Part shown: in pieces, positions 49,394 through 57,376 of the stretch
Numbering within the stretch: the first letter of the stretch is position 1
Layout: every line of letters starts with the position of its first letter
Origin: Streptomyces sp. WAC 01529
GTDB taxonomy: Bacteria > Actinomycetota > Actinomycetes > Streptomycetales > Streptomycetaceae
Direction: 5' to 3'
Assembly (NCBI RefSeq): GCF_003945545.1
Contig: NZ_CP029617.1
Location: forward strand, 4,697,001-4,761,000
Length of the DNA stretch: 64,000 nt
Translations under genes and position numbers: made by a program
The notes under the pieces: generated by a model
Told to the model about the DNA's origin: nothing
What the model saw: the letters and a program-made list of their open reading frames with translations, nothing else
Databases searched by the model: none

Positions 49394-49402
49394 ACGCGGG
49401 GT

Positions 49403-49438
49403 GGGGGCCCGTCGAAACCGCCCACCCACCAGGCCCCC
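49403..49438. terminator. Candidate terminator between zinc-ribbon protein and GNAT genes
   Basis: GGGGGCC (49403-49409) pairs with GGCCCCC (49432-49438) across a 22-base loop that can form smaller alternative stems. It lies between convergent stops 51 bases apart. Confidence 0.4.
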
Positions 49439-49444
49439 GGCCCG

Positions 49445-49993
49445 CTACAGCACCAGCCGGAAGCAGTACGCCACGCGCCGCTCCCCGTCGTTCCCCGGCC
49501 CGGGCGGCGTGGTGAACGTCTCGGCCAGCTCCATCCCGAGCCGCCGCGTCACGGCGACGGAGCGTTCGTTCCCGGCGGCGACCATCGCCACCACGCTCGG
49601 CACCCCCGCCGCCCGCAGCCGTTCGACGGTGGCGCGGGCGGCGGCGGTCGCGTACCCCTTGCCCCAGGCCGCGCGGGCAAGGCGCCAGCCGATCTCGATC
49701 TCGCCGGCCGGGCCCCAGGGGCGGTTCCACGGCTGGGCGCCCGTGAAGCCGATCGGCTCACCGGCCTCGTCCAGCAAAGTCCAGAAGCAGAAGCCAAGTT
49801 CGGCGTCGTGTCTGCGCTGGCGCGCGGTCAGCTCCTCGTACAGGGAAAGCTCCGCGGACGCGCCCCCGTGGAACTCCATGACCTCGGGATCGTCGAAGAG
49901 CCGGTGCCACGCGAAGGCGTCCTCGTGGGTGGGAACGCGCAGCCCTACGGCGGGAAGCCGTACGGCGGGCGGGGTGTCGATCTGCTCGGTCAC
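49445..49993 (-). CDS. GNAT-family N-acetyltransferase (RimJ/RimL-like)
   Basis: 182 residues. The acetyl-CoA fold is visible: EIGWRLARAAWGKGYATAAARATVERL, with the pyrophosphate loop WGKGYAT, followed by VVAMVAAGNERSVAVTRRLGMEL. Its shape is that of the RimJ/RimL group, which acetylates protein N termini or small amines. The substrate is unknown. It is divergent from the reductase at 50091, with no clear operator in the gap. Confidence 0.88.
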   Translation of the reverse strand: MTEQIDTPPAVRLPAVGLRVPTHEDAFAWHRLFDDPEVMEFHGGASAELSLYEELTARQRRHDAELGFCFWTLLDEAGEPIGFTGAQPWNRPWGPAGEIEIGWRLARAAWGKGYATAAARATVERLRAAGVPSVVAMVAAGNERSVAVTRRLGMELAETFTTPPGPGNDGERRVAYCFRLVL

Positions 49994-50090
49994 GTGTGGC
50001 CCTTCGGCTGGCTGGTCGGTACCGCCTCATAGACTGCCCATACACCGTGCCGGTCGGCACACAGATTTCGAGCCTTGGGGAGAACCCGCC

Positions 50091-51374
50091 GTGACCGAGC
50101 CCCTCTCCGAACACACAGCGGACGTCATCGTCGTCGGAGCCGGGCCCGCCGGTTCGACCACGGCGTACTACCTGGCCAAGGCCGGGCTCGACGTCCTCCT
50201 CCTGGAGAAGACCGCGTTCCCGCGCGAGAAGGTCTGCGGCGACGGACTCACCCCGCGCGCCACCAAGCAGCTCGTCGCCATGGGCATCGACATCTCCGAG
50301 GAGGCGGGCTGGCTGCGCAACAAGGGCCTGCGCATCATCGGCGGCGGTGTCCGGCTCCAGCTGGACTGGCCCGAGCTGGCCTCGTACCCCGACTACGGCC
50401 TCGTACGGAAGCGCGACGACTTCGACGAGCAGCTCGCCCGGCAGGCCCAGAAGGCGGGCGCGCGGCTGTACGAGCGGTGCAACGTGGGCGAGCCGGTCAT
50501 CGACGACCGCACCGGCCGCATCACCGGCGTGCACGCCAAGCTCGGCGAGGAGAAGACGCCCGTGCGCTTCCGCGCCCCGCTGGTCGTCGCGGCCGACGGC
50601 AACTCCTCGCGGATCTCGCTCGCCATGGGCCTGCACCGGCGCGAGGACCGCCCGATGGGCGTCGCCGTGCGGACGTACTTCACCTCGCCCCGCCACGACG
50701 ACGACTACCTGGAGTCCTGGCTCGAACTGTGGGACCGCCGCGGGGCCCAGGACCGGCTCCTGCCCGGCTACGGCTGGATCTTCGGCATGGGCGACGGCAC
50801 CTCCAACGTGGGCCTCGGCATCCTCAACTCCTCCAAGGCCTTCCGCGAGCTGGACTGGCGCGAGGTCCTCAAGGCGTGGTGCGCCTCGATGCCGCAGGAC
50901 TGGGGGTACACCCCGGAGAACATGACGATGCCGATCCGCGGCGCCGCCCTGCCGATGGCCTTCAACCGCCAGCCGCACTACACCAAGGGGCTGCTGCTCG
51001 TCGGTGACGCGGGCGGCCTGGTGAACCCCTTCAACGGCGAAGGCATCGCGTACGCCATGGAGTCCGGCCAGATCGCGGCCGACGTCATCGTGCAGGCACA
51101 CGCGCGTGCCACCCCGGCCCAGCGCGAACTGGCCCTCCAGAACTACCCGAAGACCCTCAAGGACACCTACGGCGGCTACTACACGCTGGGCCGCGCCTTC
51201 GTGAAGCTCATCGGCAACCCGAAGGTCATGAAGATCGCCACGCAGCGCGGCCTGACCCACCCCCTCCTGATGAAGTTCACGCTGAAGATGCTGGCGAACC
51301 TCACCGACCCGACGGGCGGCGACGCCATGGACCGCGTCATCAACGGCCTGAGCAAGGTGGCACCGAAGGCGTGA
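50091..51374 (+). CDS. Geranylgeranyl-reductase-family flavoprotein, probable menaquinone reductase
   Basis: 427 residues from GTG at 50091, with GGGGAG about ten bases upstream; the frame runs further back but into the region of the divergent GNAT gene. FAD binding is shown by DVIVVGAGPAGSTTAYYLAKAG, and the family motifs are REKVCGDGLTPR and LLVGDAGGLVNPFNGEGIAYAMESG. Relatives reduce prenyl double bonds; the actinobacterial MenJ saturates one isoprene unit of menaquinone. Neighbouring menG, mqnC and nuo genes support that role. Geranylgeranyl lipids are the alternative substrate. Confidence 0.88.
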   Translation: MTEPLSEHTADVIVVGAGPAGSTTAYYLAKAGLDVLLLEKTAFPREKVCGDGLTPRATKQLVAMGIDISEEAGWLRNKGLRIIGGGVRLQLDWPELASYPDYGLVRKRDDFDEQLARQAQKAGARLYERCNVGEPVIDDRTGRITGVHAKLGEEKTPVRFRAPLVVAADGNSSRISLAMGLHRREDRPMGVAVRTYFTSPRHDDDYLESWLELWDRRGAQDRLLPGYGWIFGMGDGTSNVGLGILNSSKAFRELDWREVLKAWCASMPQDWGYTPENMTMPIRGAALPMAFNRQPHYTKGLLLVGDAGGLVNPFNGEGIAYAMESGQIAADVIVQAHARATPAQRELALQNYPKTLKDTYGGYYTLGRAFVKLIGNPKVMKIATQRGLTHPLLMKFTLKMLANLTDPTGGDAMDRVINGLSKVAPKA

Positions 51375-51444
51375 GCCCCGGCTCCGGCTCCGGGCCGTCA
51401 TCGCCCGATTTGCCCACCCATTGCACGCAAGGCACGCTGAAGTC

Positions 51445-51774
51445 ATGATTTTCATCGCCGTCAAGTTCACCGTCCGCCCCGAACACGCCGACACCTGGCT
51501 GGAGCGGACCGCCGAATTCACCCAAGCCACGCGTGCCGAGCCCGGCAACCTGTTCTACGAGTGGTCGCGCAGCGTCGACGACCCCAACCAGTTCGTGCTC
51601 CTGGAGGCCTTCGCCTCGCCCGAGGCCGGCGCCGCGCACGTCGACTCCGACCACTTCAGGGCGGCCATGGAGACGATGTCCGAGGCGATCGCCGAGGTCC
51701 CGCAGATCGTGAACACGGAGATCGAGGGCAACGACTGGTCGCGGATGTCGGAGCTGTCGCCGAAGAGTGACTAG
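51445..51774 (+). CDS. Small antibiotic-biosynthesis-monooxygenase-domain protein
   Basis: 109 residues, one ABM domain: MIFIAVKFTVRPEHADTW, the strand-turn GNLFYEWSRSVDDPNQFVLLE, then SPEAGAAHVDSDHF. ABM proteins are ferredoxin-like dimers; some are cofactor-free quinol monooxygenases (YgiN-like), others heme-degrading. The family often lies near quinone-related genes; here it follows the reductase by 70 bases. The start at 51445 matches the family, while an upstream ATG at 51421 has no ribosome site. Confidence 0.85.
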   Translation: MIFIAVKFTVRPEHADTWLERTAEFTQATRAEPGNLFYEWSRSVDDPNQFVLLEAFASPEAGAAHVDSDHFRAAMETMSEAIAEVPQIVNTEIEGNDWSRMSELSPKSD

Positions 51775-51820
51775 CCGTTCGCCGCTGGAACGGCTGTACG
51801 GCCGTCTGAGGGCACGCCAA

Positions 51821-51853
51821 GGGCCGGAACCCCACCCGGGGGTTCCGGCCCTT
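51821..51853. terminator. Bidirectional terminator between ABM and NlpC/P60 genes
   Basis: A perfect 14-base stem, AGGGCCGGAACCCC against GGGGTTCCGGCCCT, has a five-base loop and is followed by TGTT on the plus strand. It lies between convergent stops. Confidence 0.88.
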
Positions 51854-51875
51854 GTTACGTCGCTCTAAGGGGCCG

Positions 51876-52709
51876 TCAGAGGACGCGCACGGCACCCGAG
51901 GCCGGGTAACCCGAGAGGTCCTGGATGACAACGCCCTTGCTGGGGTTGGCGGCGTCGAGGTACTGGCCGTTGCCGATGTACACACCGACGTGGTACGCGG
52001 AACCGGCGCCACCCCAGTAAAGGATGTCGCCCACCTGGAGGTTGGAGAGCGAGACCGGCGTACCGGCGACCGACTGGTCCTGCGAGACGCGCGGAAGGTC
52101 CACGCCCGCCTGCTTGAACGCGGCCTGCACCAGGCTGGAGCAGTCCCAGGCGTTGGGGCCGGAGGCGCCCATCACGTAGGCGTCGCCGAGCTGCGCCTTG
52201 AGGAAGCTGATGACCGTGCCGACGCTGCCGCTGGCCGGGGCGACGGAGTCCGAGGCGGTGGCGGCGGCACCGGAACCGGAGCCGGACGTCGACTGGGTGG
52301 AGAGCGTGGTGCGCTCGGTGGCACGGGAGGCGCGCTCCTCCTCGGCCTTCTTCTTCGCGGCGGCCTCGGCCTTGCGCTTGGCCTCGGCCTTCTTCTCGGC
52401 CTGCGCCTGGTCTTCCTGGGCCTGCTTGGCGGCCTTGGCGGCGGCGGCGTCCTGCTCGGCGCGCGACTCGTAGGTGACGGCGGCCTGCTGCGTCAGGTCG
52501 GCCGACTGCGCGATCTGCGCGGACAGATCGGTGGTCAGGGTGGGCATTTCGATGGTCTCGGACACCGGCTCGGCCGCGTTCGCCGTACCGGCCGCCGCGG
52601 CCACTGCCAGGGTGCTGAGGACGCCACCGGCAACTCCGGCGCGCAGGGCGATCTTGGAGGCGCTGCGACGGGGCTTCCGGTGGCTGGGTATGTGAGCGGT
52701 GTGGGACAT
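51876..52709 (-). CDS. Secreted NlpC/P60 peptidoglycan endopeptidase
   Basis: 277 residues from ATG at 52709, chosen because the signal peptide begins there (basic RKPRRSASK, hydrophobic core, cleavage near ANAAEP). A long Ala/Glu/Lys coiled coil (about 80-135) and a Ser/Gly linker precede the catalytic NlpC/P60 domain (about 170-277). The catalytic Cys is in AWDCSSLVQAAF and the His in YHVGVYIG. Such enzymes cut stem peptides of peptidoglycan. It is divergent from nuoA over about 800 bases that hold a perfect dyad and a Crp-like site. The upstream region does not show the ydaO-type riboswitch of some wall hydrolases. Confidence 0.92.
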   Translation of the reverse strand: MSHTAHIPSHRKPRRSASKIALRAGVAGGVLSTLAVAAAAGTANAAEPVSETIEMPTLTTDLSAQIAQSADLTQQAAVTYESRAEQDAAAAKAAKQAQEDQAQAEKKAEAKRKAEAAAKKKAEEERASRATERTTLSTQSTSGSGSGAAATASDSVAPASGSVGTVISFLKAQLGDAYVMGASGPNAWDCSSLVQAAFKQAGVDLPRVSQDQSVAGTPVSLSNLQVGDILYWGGAGSAYHVGVYIGNGQYLDAANPSKGVVIQDLSGYPASGAVRVL

Positions 52710-52840
52710 GAGAACAACCGCTATCAGGGACTCACGGTTCCCTTCAAGAAACGTGTGGTGCGCCACAGTTGCCGTTCGCGGCCCTGAATCTCGGGCGTGT
52801 CGCTCCTTATTGACGCCGTAACGGGCAATGCGGACACCGG

Positions 52841-52858
52841 TGATCACGCCTGTGATCA
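52841..52858. promoter_or_regulatory. Perfect 18-base dyad upstream of the NlpC/P60 gene
   Basis: TGATCAC-GCCT-GTGATCA is a perfect inverted repeat with a four-base centre, about 130 bases before the NlpC/P60 start. It could be an operator or a leader hairpin. Confidence 0.55.
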
Positions 52859-52948
52859 TGGGTTTTCTGAGATACGCCCGAATTGCCCACGGTCTACCAC
52901 CGGTTGAGGCCGTTGGCCAAGCCCGGTTGATTTGGCGTGAGGGGCACT

Positions 52949-52962
52949 GTGGCGCACGTCAC
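52949..52962. promoter_or_regulatory. Crp-like binding site
   Basis: GTGGCGCACGTCAC fits the GTG-N6-GNCAC pattern that I recall for Streptomyces Crp, within a wider CTGTG/CACAG dyad (52947-52964). It lies about 240 bases before the NlpC/P60 start. Confidence 0.45.
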
Positions 52963-53384
52963 AGGGGACTCCCCTCGGGGATCTCCCTGAGACCTCGCCG
53001 AGACCTCCCTGAGATCTCCCGTACTTTTCGGCTGCCCTATGGGTGCATTCCCAATCGTTCGCGCGGACGTGGGTGCGGGCACGGGCGGCCCCTCGTGAAT
53101 CGGCGCACGCGTCCACATCCGTCCCCGCCGCTGCCGCCAAAGTGTGAACGCGGCGCCTTTATCAAGGGAACGCGTCCAGCGCCAATTTGCTTGGCCGCTC
53201 CATCTCTTGATAGAGCGCCACGCCTTCGACCAGGCACAACCCGACGAGATGTCACCTCTAGTGATCACTCAGGCGCTTCGCGTACGAAGATCACCGCTCA
53301 TCCGACTTCATGATCCTTCGTCAGGTGGTGGAGATCACAAAGACGTTGGCGCACCCCGTGTCGCAGATCACAGACCGCCGGGCA

Positions 53385-53390
53385 TAAGAT
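53385..53390 (+). promoter_or_regulatory. Candidate nuoA -10 element
   Basis: TAAGAT fits a -10 element, giving a start near 53397 and a leader of about 105 bases. The -35 position holds TCGCAG next to an AGATCAC heptamer and is weak, which would suit an activated promoter. Confidence 0.4.
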
Positions 53391-53405
53391 GCGGGGCAGT
53401 TGGGC

Positions 53406-53423
53406 TTGTGACCTGCTTCACAT
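53406..53423. promoter_or_regulatory. Rex-like redox operator upstream of nuoA
   Basis: TTGTGACCTGCTTCACAT matches the Rex operator pattern TTGTGAA-N4-TTCACAA at 12 of 14 defined positions. It begins about ten bases after the predicted transcription start, where a bound repressor would block elongation. Rex senses NADH/NAD+ and, from memory, has been linked to nuo in Streptomyces. Confidence 0.7.
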
Positions 53424-53503
53424 GTAAGCGATCTTCGGTGGGGGTCAGGGCCGGGTCCGACGTAACCGCCAACAGTCAGTGCCGACTGAGAGGAGCGAGG
53501 AGC

Positions 53504-53863
53504 GTGAACGCCTATGCGCCCATCCTCGTGCTGGGAGCCCTCGGGGCAGGCTTTGCGATCTTCTCCGTGGTCATGGCCACGCTTATCGGTCCAAAGCGGT
53601 ACAACCGCGCGAAGCTAGAGGCCTATGAGTGCGGTATCGAGCCGACGCCGACGCCGGCCGGTGGTGGGCGATTCCCCATCAAGTACTACCTGACGGCGAT
53701 GCTCTTCATCGTCTTCGACATCGAGATCGTCTTCCTCTACCCCTGGGCCGTCACCTTCGACGCGCTGGGGATTTTCGGGCTCGTGGAGATGCTGCTCTTC
53801 GTGCTCACCGTCTTCGTCGCGTACGCGTACGTATGGCGGCGCGGCGGCCTGGAATGGGACTAA
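53504..53863 (+). CDS. nuoA: NADH-quinone oxidoreductase subunit A
   Basis: 119 residues from GTG at 53504, with GAGGAGCG-type Shine-Dalgarno sequence upstream. Three spans, with the conserved YECGIEPTP loop and KYYLTAMLFIVFDIEIVFLYPW. A membrane subunit at the heel of complex I, close to the quinone channel. First gene of the nuo operon; the likely target of control by the Rex-like site about 80 bases upstream. Confidence 0.97.
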   Translation: MNAYAPILVLGALGAGFAIFSVVMATLIGPKRYNRAKLEAYECGIEPTPTPAGGGRFPIKYYLTAMLFIVFDIEIVFLYPWAVTFDALGIFGLVEMLLFVLTVFVAYAYVWRRGGLEWD

Positions 53864-53884
53864 AGGTCTGAGGGGCCAAAGAGC

Positions 53885-54439
53885 ATGGGACTCGAAGAGA
53901 AACTGCCGAGCGGTTTTCTGCTGACCACCGTCGAACAAGCCGCGGGCTGGGTGCGCAAGTCATCCGTCTTCCCCGCCACCTTCGGCCTCGCGTGCTGCGC
54001 CATCGAGATGATGACGACGGGCGCGGGGCGGTACGACCTGGCGCGCTTCGGCATGGAGGTCTTCCGCGGCTCGCCGCGCCAGGCCGATCTGATGATCGTG
54101 GCCGGCCGGGTGAGCCAGAAGATGGCGCCGGTCCTGCGGCAGGTCTATGACCAGATGCCCAACCCCAAGTGGGTGATCTCGATGGGAGTTTGCGCCTCAT
54201 CTGGCGGGATGTTCAACAATTACGCGATTGTGCAAGGTGTGGACCACATTGTCCCTGTTGACATCTATTTGCCCGGCTGTCCGCCGCGGCCCGAGATGCT
54301 GATGGACGCGATTCTCAAGCTCCACCAGAAGATCCAGGGCTCCAAGCTCGGCGTGAACGCGCAAGAAGCGGCCCGCGAGGCGGAGGAGGCGGCCCTCAAG
54401 GCGCTCCCCACCATCGAGATGAAGGGGCTGCTGCGGTGA
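53885..54439 (+). CDS. nuoB: NADH-quinone oxidoreductase subunit B
   Basis: 184 residues. Carries the terminal [4Fe-4S] cluster N2, which passes electrons to menaquinone: tandem cysteines in GLACCAIEM, then GVCASSGGMFNNY and LPGCPPRPEML. A C-terminal extension of about 30 residues (AQEAAREAEEAALKALP) is Ala/Glu-rich. It overlaps nuoC by four bases (GTGA). Confidence 0.97.
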   Translation: MGLEEKLPSGFLLTTVEQAAGWVRKSSVFPATFGLACCAIEMMTTGAGRYDLARFGMEVFRGSPRQADLMIVAGRVSQKMAPVLRQVYDQMPNPKWVISMGVCASSGGMFNNYAIVQGVDHIVPVDIYLPGCPPRPEMLMDAILKLHQKIQGSKLGVNAQEAAREAEEAALKALPTIEMKGLLR

Positions 54440-55176
54440 GCGACGCGCACGACAAGCACGACACGCCCGGCGAGCAGCCGAACGGCAACGGCGTGCCCGC
54501 CCCGCGCGGCGCGGCCGCCGAGGTCATCCGCGTACGCAAGGGGATGTTCGGCGCCGAGGACGGCGGGGACACCTCCGGCTACGGCGGGCTCGTGCGGACC
54601 ATCACGCTGCCCGGCGCCTCCGCGCGCCCCTACGGCGGCTGGTTCGACGAGGTCGCGGACGAGCTGGAGGGCGCCCTGGAGGAGCAGGGCCTGCTCCCGG
54701 AGAACGCGATCGAGAAGACGGTCGTCGACCGCGGCGAGCTGACCTTCCACATCGCGCGCGAGCACCTCCTGCGCGTCGCCCAGACCCTGCGCGACGACCC
54801 GGCCCTGCGCTTCGAGCTGTGCACGGGCGTCTCGGGAGTGCACTTCCTGGAGGACAAGGGCCGCGAGCTGCACGCCGTCTACCACCTGCGCTCGATCACC
54901 CACAACCGGCTGATCCGGCTGGAGGTCAGCGCCCCCGACGCCGATCCGCACGTCCCCTCGCTGGTCTCCGTCTATCCGACGAACGACTGGCACGAGCGCG
55001 AGACGTACGACTTCTTCGGGCTGGTCTTCGACGGCCACCCGGCCCTGACGCGGATCATGATGCCGGACGACTGGCAGGGCTTCCCGCAGCGCAAGGACTA
55101 CCCCCTCGGCGGCATCCCCGTCGAGTACAAGGGCGCCCAGATCCCGGCTCCGGACCAGCGGAGGTCGTACAGCTGA
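54436..55176 (+). CDS. nuoC: NADH-quinone oxidoreductase subunit C
   Basis: 246 residues from GTG at 54436. The 30-kDa subunit of the peripheral arm: YPTNDWHERETYDFFGLVFDGHP and QRKDYPLGGIPVEYKG are its signatures. An N-terminal extension of about 55 Gly/Pro/Asp-rich residues comes before the folded part. It is separate from nuoD, unlike the NuoCD fusion of enterobacteria, and overlaps it by one base. Confidence 0.97.
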   Translation: MSDAHDKHDTPGEQPNGNGVPAPRGAAAEVIRVRKGMFGAEDGGDTSGYGGLVRTITLPGASARPYGGWFDEVADELEGALEEQGLLPENAIEKTVVDRGELTFHIAREHLLRVAQTLRDDPALRFELCTGVSGVHFLEDKGRELHAVYHLRSITHNRLIRLEVSAPDADPHVPSLVSVYPTNDWHERETYDFFGLVFDGHPALTRIMMPDDWQGFPQRKDYPLGGIPVEYKGAQIPAPDQRRSYS

Positions 55177-56528
55177 TGTCCACTTCACAGGGAACCCCCC
55201 AGGCCGGCGCGGCCTCCGCGGCCTCCGCCCGGGAGACGACCGAGGGGACCGTATATACGGTCACCGGCGGCGACTGGGACGAGGTCGTCCAGGCCGCCGC
55301 GAAGGCCGACGACGAGCGCATCATCGTCAACATGGGGCCCCAGCACCCCTCCACGCACGGTGTGCTCCGCCTCATCCTGGAGATCGAGGGCGAGACCGTC
55401 GCCGAGGCCCGCTGCGGCATCGGCTATCTGCACACGGGCATCGAGAAGAACCTCGAATACCGCACGTGGACGCAGGGCACGACGTTCGTCACGCGCATGG
55501 ACTACCTGACGCCGTTCTTCAACGAGACGGCCTACTGCCTCGGGGTCGAGAAGCTGCTCGGCATCGAGGAGCAGATCCCGGACCGCGCCTCGGTCATCCG
55601 CGTGCTCCTCATGGAGCTGAACCGCCTCTCCTCGCACCTGGTGGCCATCGCCACCGGCGGCATGGAACTCGGCGCGACGACGATCATGATCTACGGCTTC
55701 CGGGATCGTGAACTCATTCTCGACATCTACGAGTTGATCACCGGCCTGCGCATGAACCACGCGTACATCCGGCCCGGCGGACTCGCCCAGGACCTGCCGC
55801 CCGGCGCGGTGGACCAGATCCGCGAGTTCGTGAAGAAGATGAACAAGAACCTTCCCGAGTACGACAAGCTCGCCACCGGGAACCCCATCTTCAAGGCCCG
55901 TATGCAGGACGTCGGCTACCTCGACCTCGCCGGCTGCATGGCGCTCGGCGCCACCGGCCCGGTCCTGCGCTCGGCGGGCCTGCCGCACGACCTGCGCAAG
56001 TCCCAGCCCTACTGCGGCTACGAGAACTACGACTTCGAGATCCCCACCGCGGACACCTGCGACTCCTACGGCCGCTTCCTCATCCGCCTCGAGGAGATGC
56101 GGCAGTCGCTGCGCATCGTCGAGCAGTGCCTGGACCGGCTCGCCCCCGGACCGGTGATGGTCGCCGACAAGAAGATCGCCTGGCCCGCCCAACTGGCCCT
56201 CGGCCCGGACGGTCTCGGCAACTCGCTCGACCACATCAAGAAGATCATGGGCACCTCCATGGAGTCCCTGATCCACCACTTCAAGCTGGTGACCGAGGGC
56301 TTCCGGGTCCCCGCCGGACAGGTGTACACCGCGGTCGAGTCGCCCAAGGGCGAACTGGGCGTGCACGTCGTCTCCGACGGCGGCACCCGCCCCTACCGGG
56401 TCCACTTCCGTGACCCGTCCTTCACCAATCTGCAGGCCATGGCGGCGATGTGCGAGGGCGGCCAGGTCGCCGACGTCATCGTCGCCGTCGCGTCCATCGA
56501 CCCCGTGATGGGAGGCGTCGACCGGTGA
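55176..56528 (+). CDS. nuoD: NADH-quinone oxidoreductase subunit D
   Basis: 450 residues from ATG at 55176. The 49-kDa subunit that forms the quinone pocket with NuoB: MGPQHPSTHGVLRL, GYLHTGIEKN, RMDYLTPFFNETAY, and the C-terminal DPVMGGVDR. The first 45 or so residues are a low-complexity extension. It overlaps nuoE by four bases (GTGA). Confidence 0.98.
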   Translation: MSTSQGTPQAGAASAASARETTEGTVYTVTGGDWDEVVQAAAKADDERIIVNMGPQHPSTHGVLRLILEIEGETVAEARCGIGYLHTGIEKNLEYRTWTQGTTFVTRMDYLTPFFNETAYCLGVEKLLGIEEQIPDRASVIRVLLMELNRLSSHLVAIATGGMELGATTIMIYGFRDRELILDIYELITGLRMNHAYIRPGGLAQDLPPGAVDQIREFVKKMNKNLPEYDKLATGNPIFKARMQDVGYLDLAGCMALGATGPVLRSAGLPHDLRKSQPYCGYENYDFEIPTADTCDSYGRFLIRLEEMRQSLRIVEQCLDRLAPGPVMVADKKIAWPAQLALGPDGLGNSLDHIKKIMGTSMESLIHHFKLVTEGFRVPAGQVYTAVESPKGELGVHVVSDGGTRPYRVHFRDPSFTNLQAMAAMCEGGQVADVIVAVASIDPVMGGVDR

Positions 56529-57376
56529 CCACCACTCCTGAAGAGCAGGACACGGGCGTCAGCCTGGGCATGCCCCAACTCCCCGCCCCCGACTACCCGG
56601 CCGACGTCCGGGCCCGGTTGGGCGCGGACGCCAAGGAGATCATCGCCCGCTACCCGGGATCGCGGTCCGCGCTCCTGCCCCTGCTGCACCTGGTGCAGGC
56701 GGAGGAGGGCCACGTCACGCGCACGGGCATGCGGTTCTGCGCCGAGACACTGGGCCTGACCACCGCCGAGGTCACCGCCGTGGCGACCTTCTACACCATG
56801 TACCGGCGCAAGCCCTCCGGTGACTACCAGGTCGGCGTCTGCACCAACACGCTGTGCGCGGTGATGGGCGGCGACGCGATCTTCGAAGAGCTCAAGCAGC
56901 ACCTCGGCGTCGGCAACGACGAGACGACCGAGGACGGCAAGATCACCCTTGAGCACATCGAGTGCAACGCGGCCTGCGACTTCGCCCCCGTGGTGATGGT
57001 CAACTGGGAGTTCTTCGACAACCAGACGCCCCAGTCCGCCAAGCGGCTCGTCGACGACCTGCGCGCGGGCGTCCCCGTCGAACCCACCCGCGGCGCGCCG
57101 CTGTGCACGTACAAGGAGACCGCCCGGATCCTGGCGGGCTTCCCCGACGAGCGCCCCGGTGCCGTCGAGGCGAGCGGTGGCGCGGGCCCCGCCTCACTGA
57201 TCGGACTGCGCCTGGCCAAGGGCGAGGCGTCGCAACGGCGCGTGGTCCACCCGCGCGCGGGAGGTCCGCAGACCGACGCGCCCGCCGAGCACCTCAGCTC
57301 GCACGACGCACCGCAGCAGACCTCGGCATCCGACCCGGCCCACCCGGCCGGACCGACCGCCGAGGAGGGGGAGTGA
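56525..57376 (+). CDS. nuoE: NADH-quinone oxidoreductase subunit E
   Basis: 283 residues from GTG at 56525. A thioredoxin-like [2Fe-2S] subunit of the NADH-oxidising module: cluster ligands in VCTNTLCAV and IECNAACDFAPVV. The core ends near residue 195; about 85 further residues, rich in Gly, Ala, Pro and His, have no counterpart in the E. coli protein. It overlaps nuoF by one base. Confidence 0.95.
   Translation: MTTTPEEQDTGVSLGMPQLPAPDYPADVRARLGADAKEIIARYPGSRSALLPLLHLVQAEEGHVTRTGMRFCAETLGLTTAEVTAVATFYTMYRRKPSGDYQVGVCTNTLCAVMGGDAIFEELKQHLGVGNDETTEDGKITLEHIECNAACDFAPVVMVNWEFFDNQTPQSAKRLVDDLRAGVPVEPTRGAPLCTYKETARILAGFPDERPGAVEASGGAGPASLIGLRLAKGEASQRRVVHPRAGGPQTDAPAEHLSSHDAPQQTSASDPAHPAGPTAEEGE

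Larger units (their letters stand above)
52710..53503. promoter_or_regulatory. Regulatory region between NlpC/P60 and nuoA
   Basis: About 794 bases with no convincing gene. It contains, from the left, a TGTGG/CCACA stem, the TGATCAC dyad (52841-52858), a Crp-like site (52949-52962), three CNGAGACCTC-like direct repeats (about 52986-53018), three spaced AGATCAC heptamers (53288, 53332, 53365), a -10 element and a Rex-like operator. Confidence 0.6.

Noticed and set aside
46691..49429. 912-codon open frame on the minus strand
   Set aside because: It mirrors the zinc-ribbon membrane protein gene; the translation is Gly/Arg/Glu-rich without domains and exists only because high GC makes antisense frames long.
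52710..53000. ydaO-type (c-di-AMP) riboswitch before the NlpC/P60 gene
   Set aside because: Expected from other Streptomyces wall hydrolases, but I could not find its conserved core in the upstream strand.
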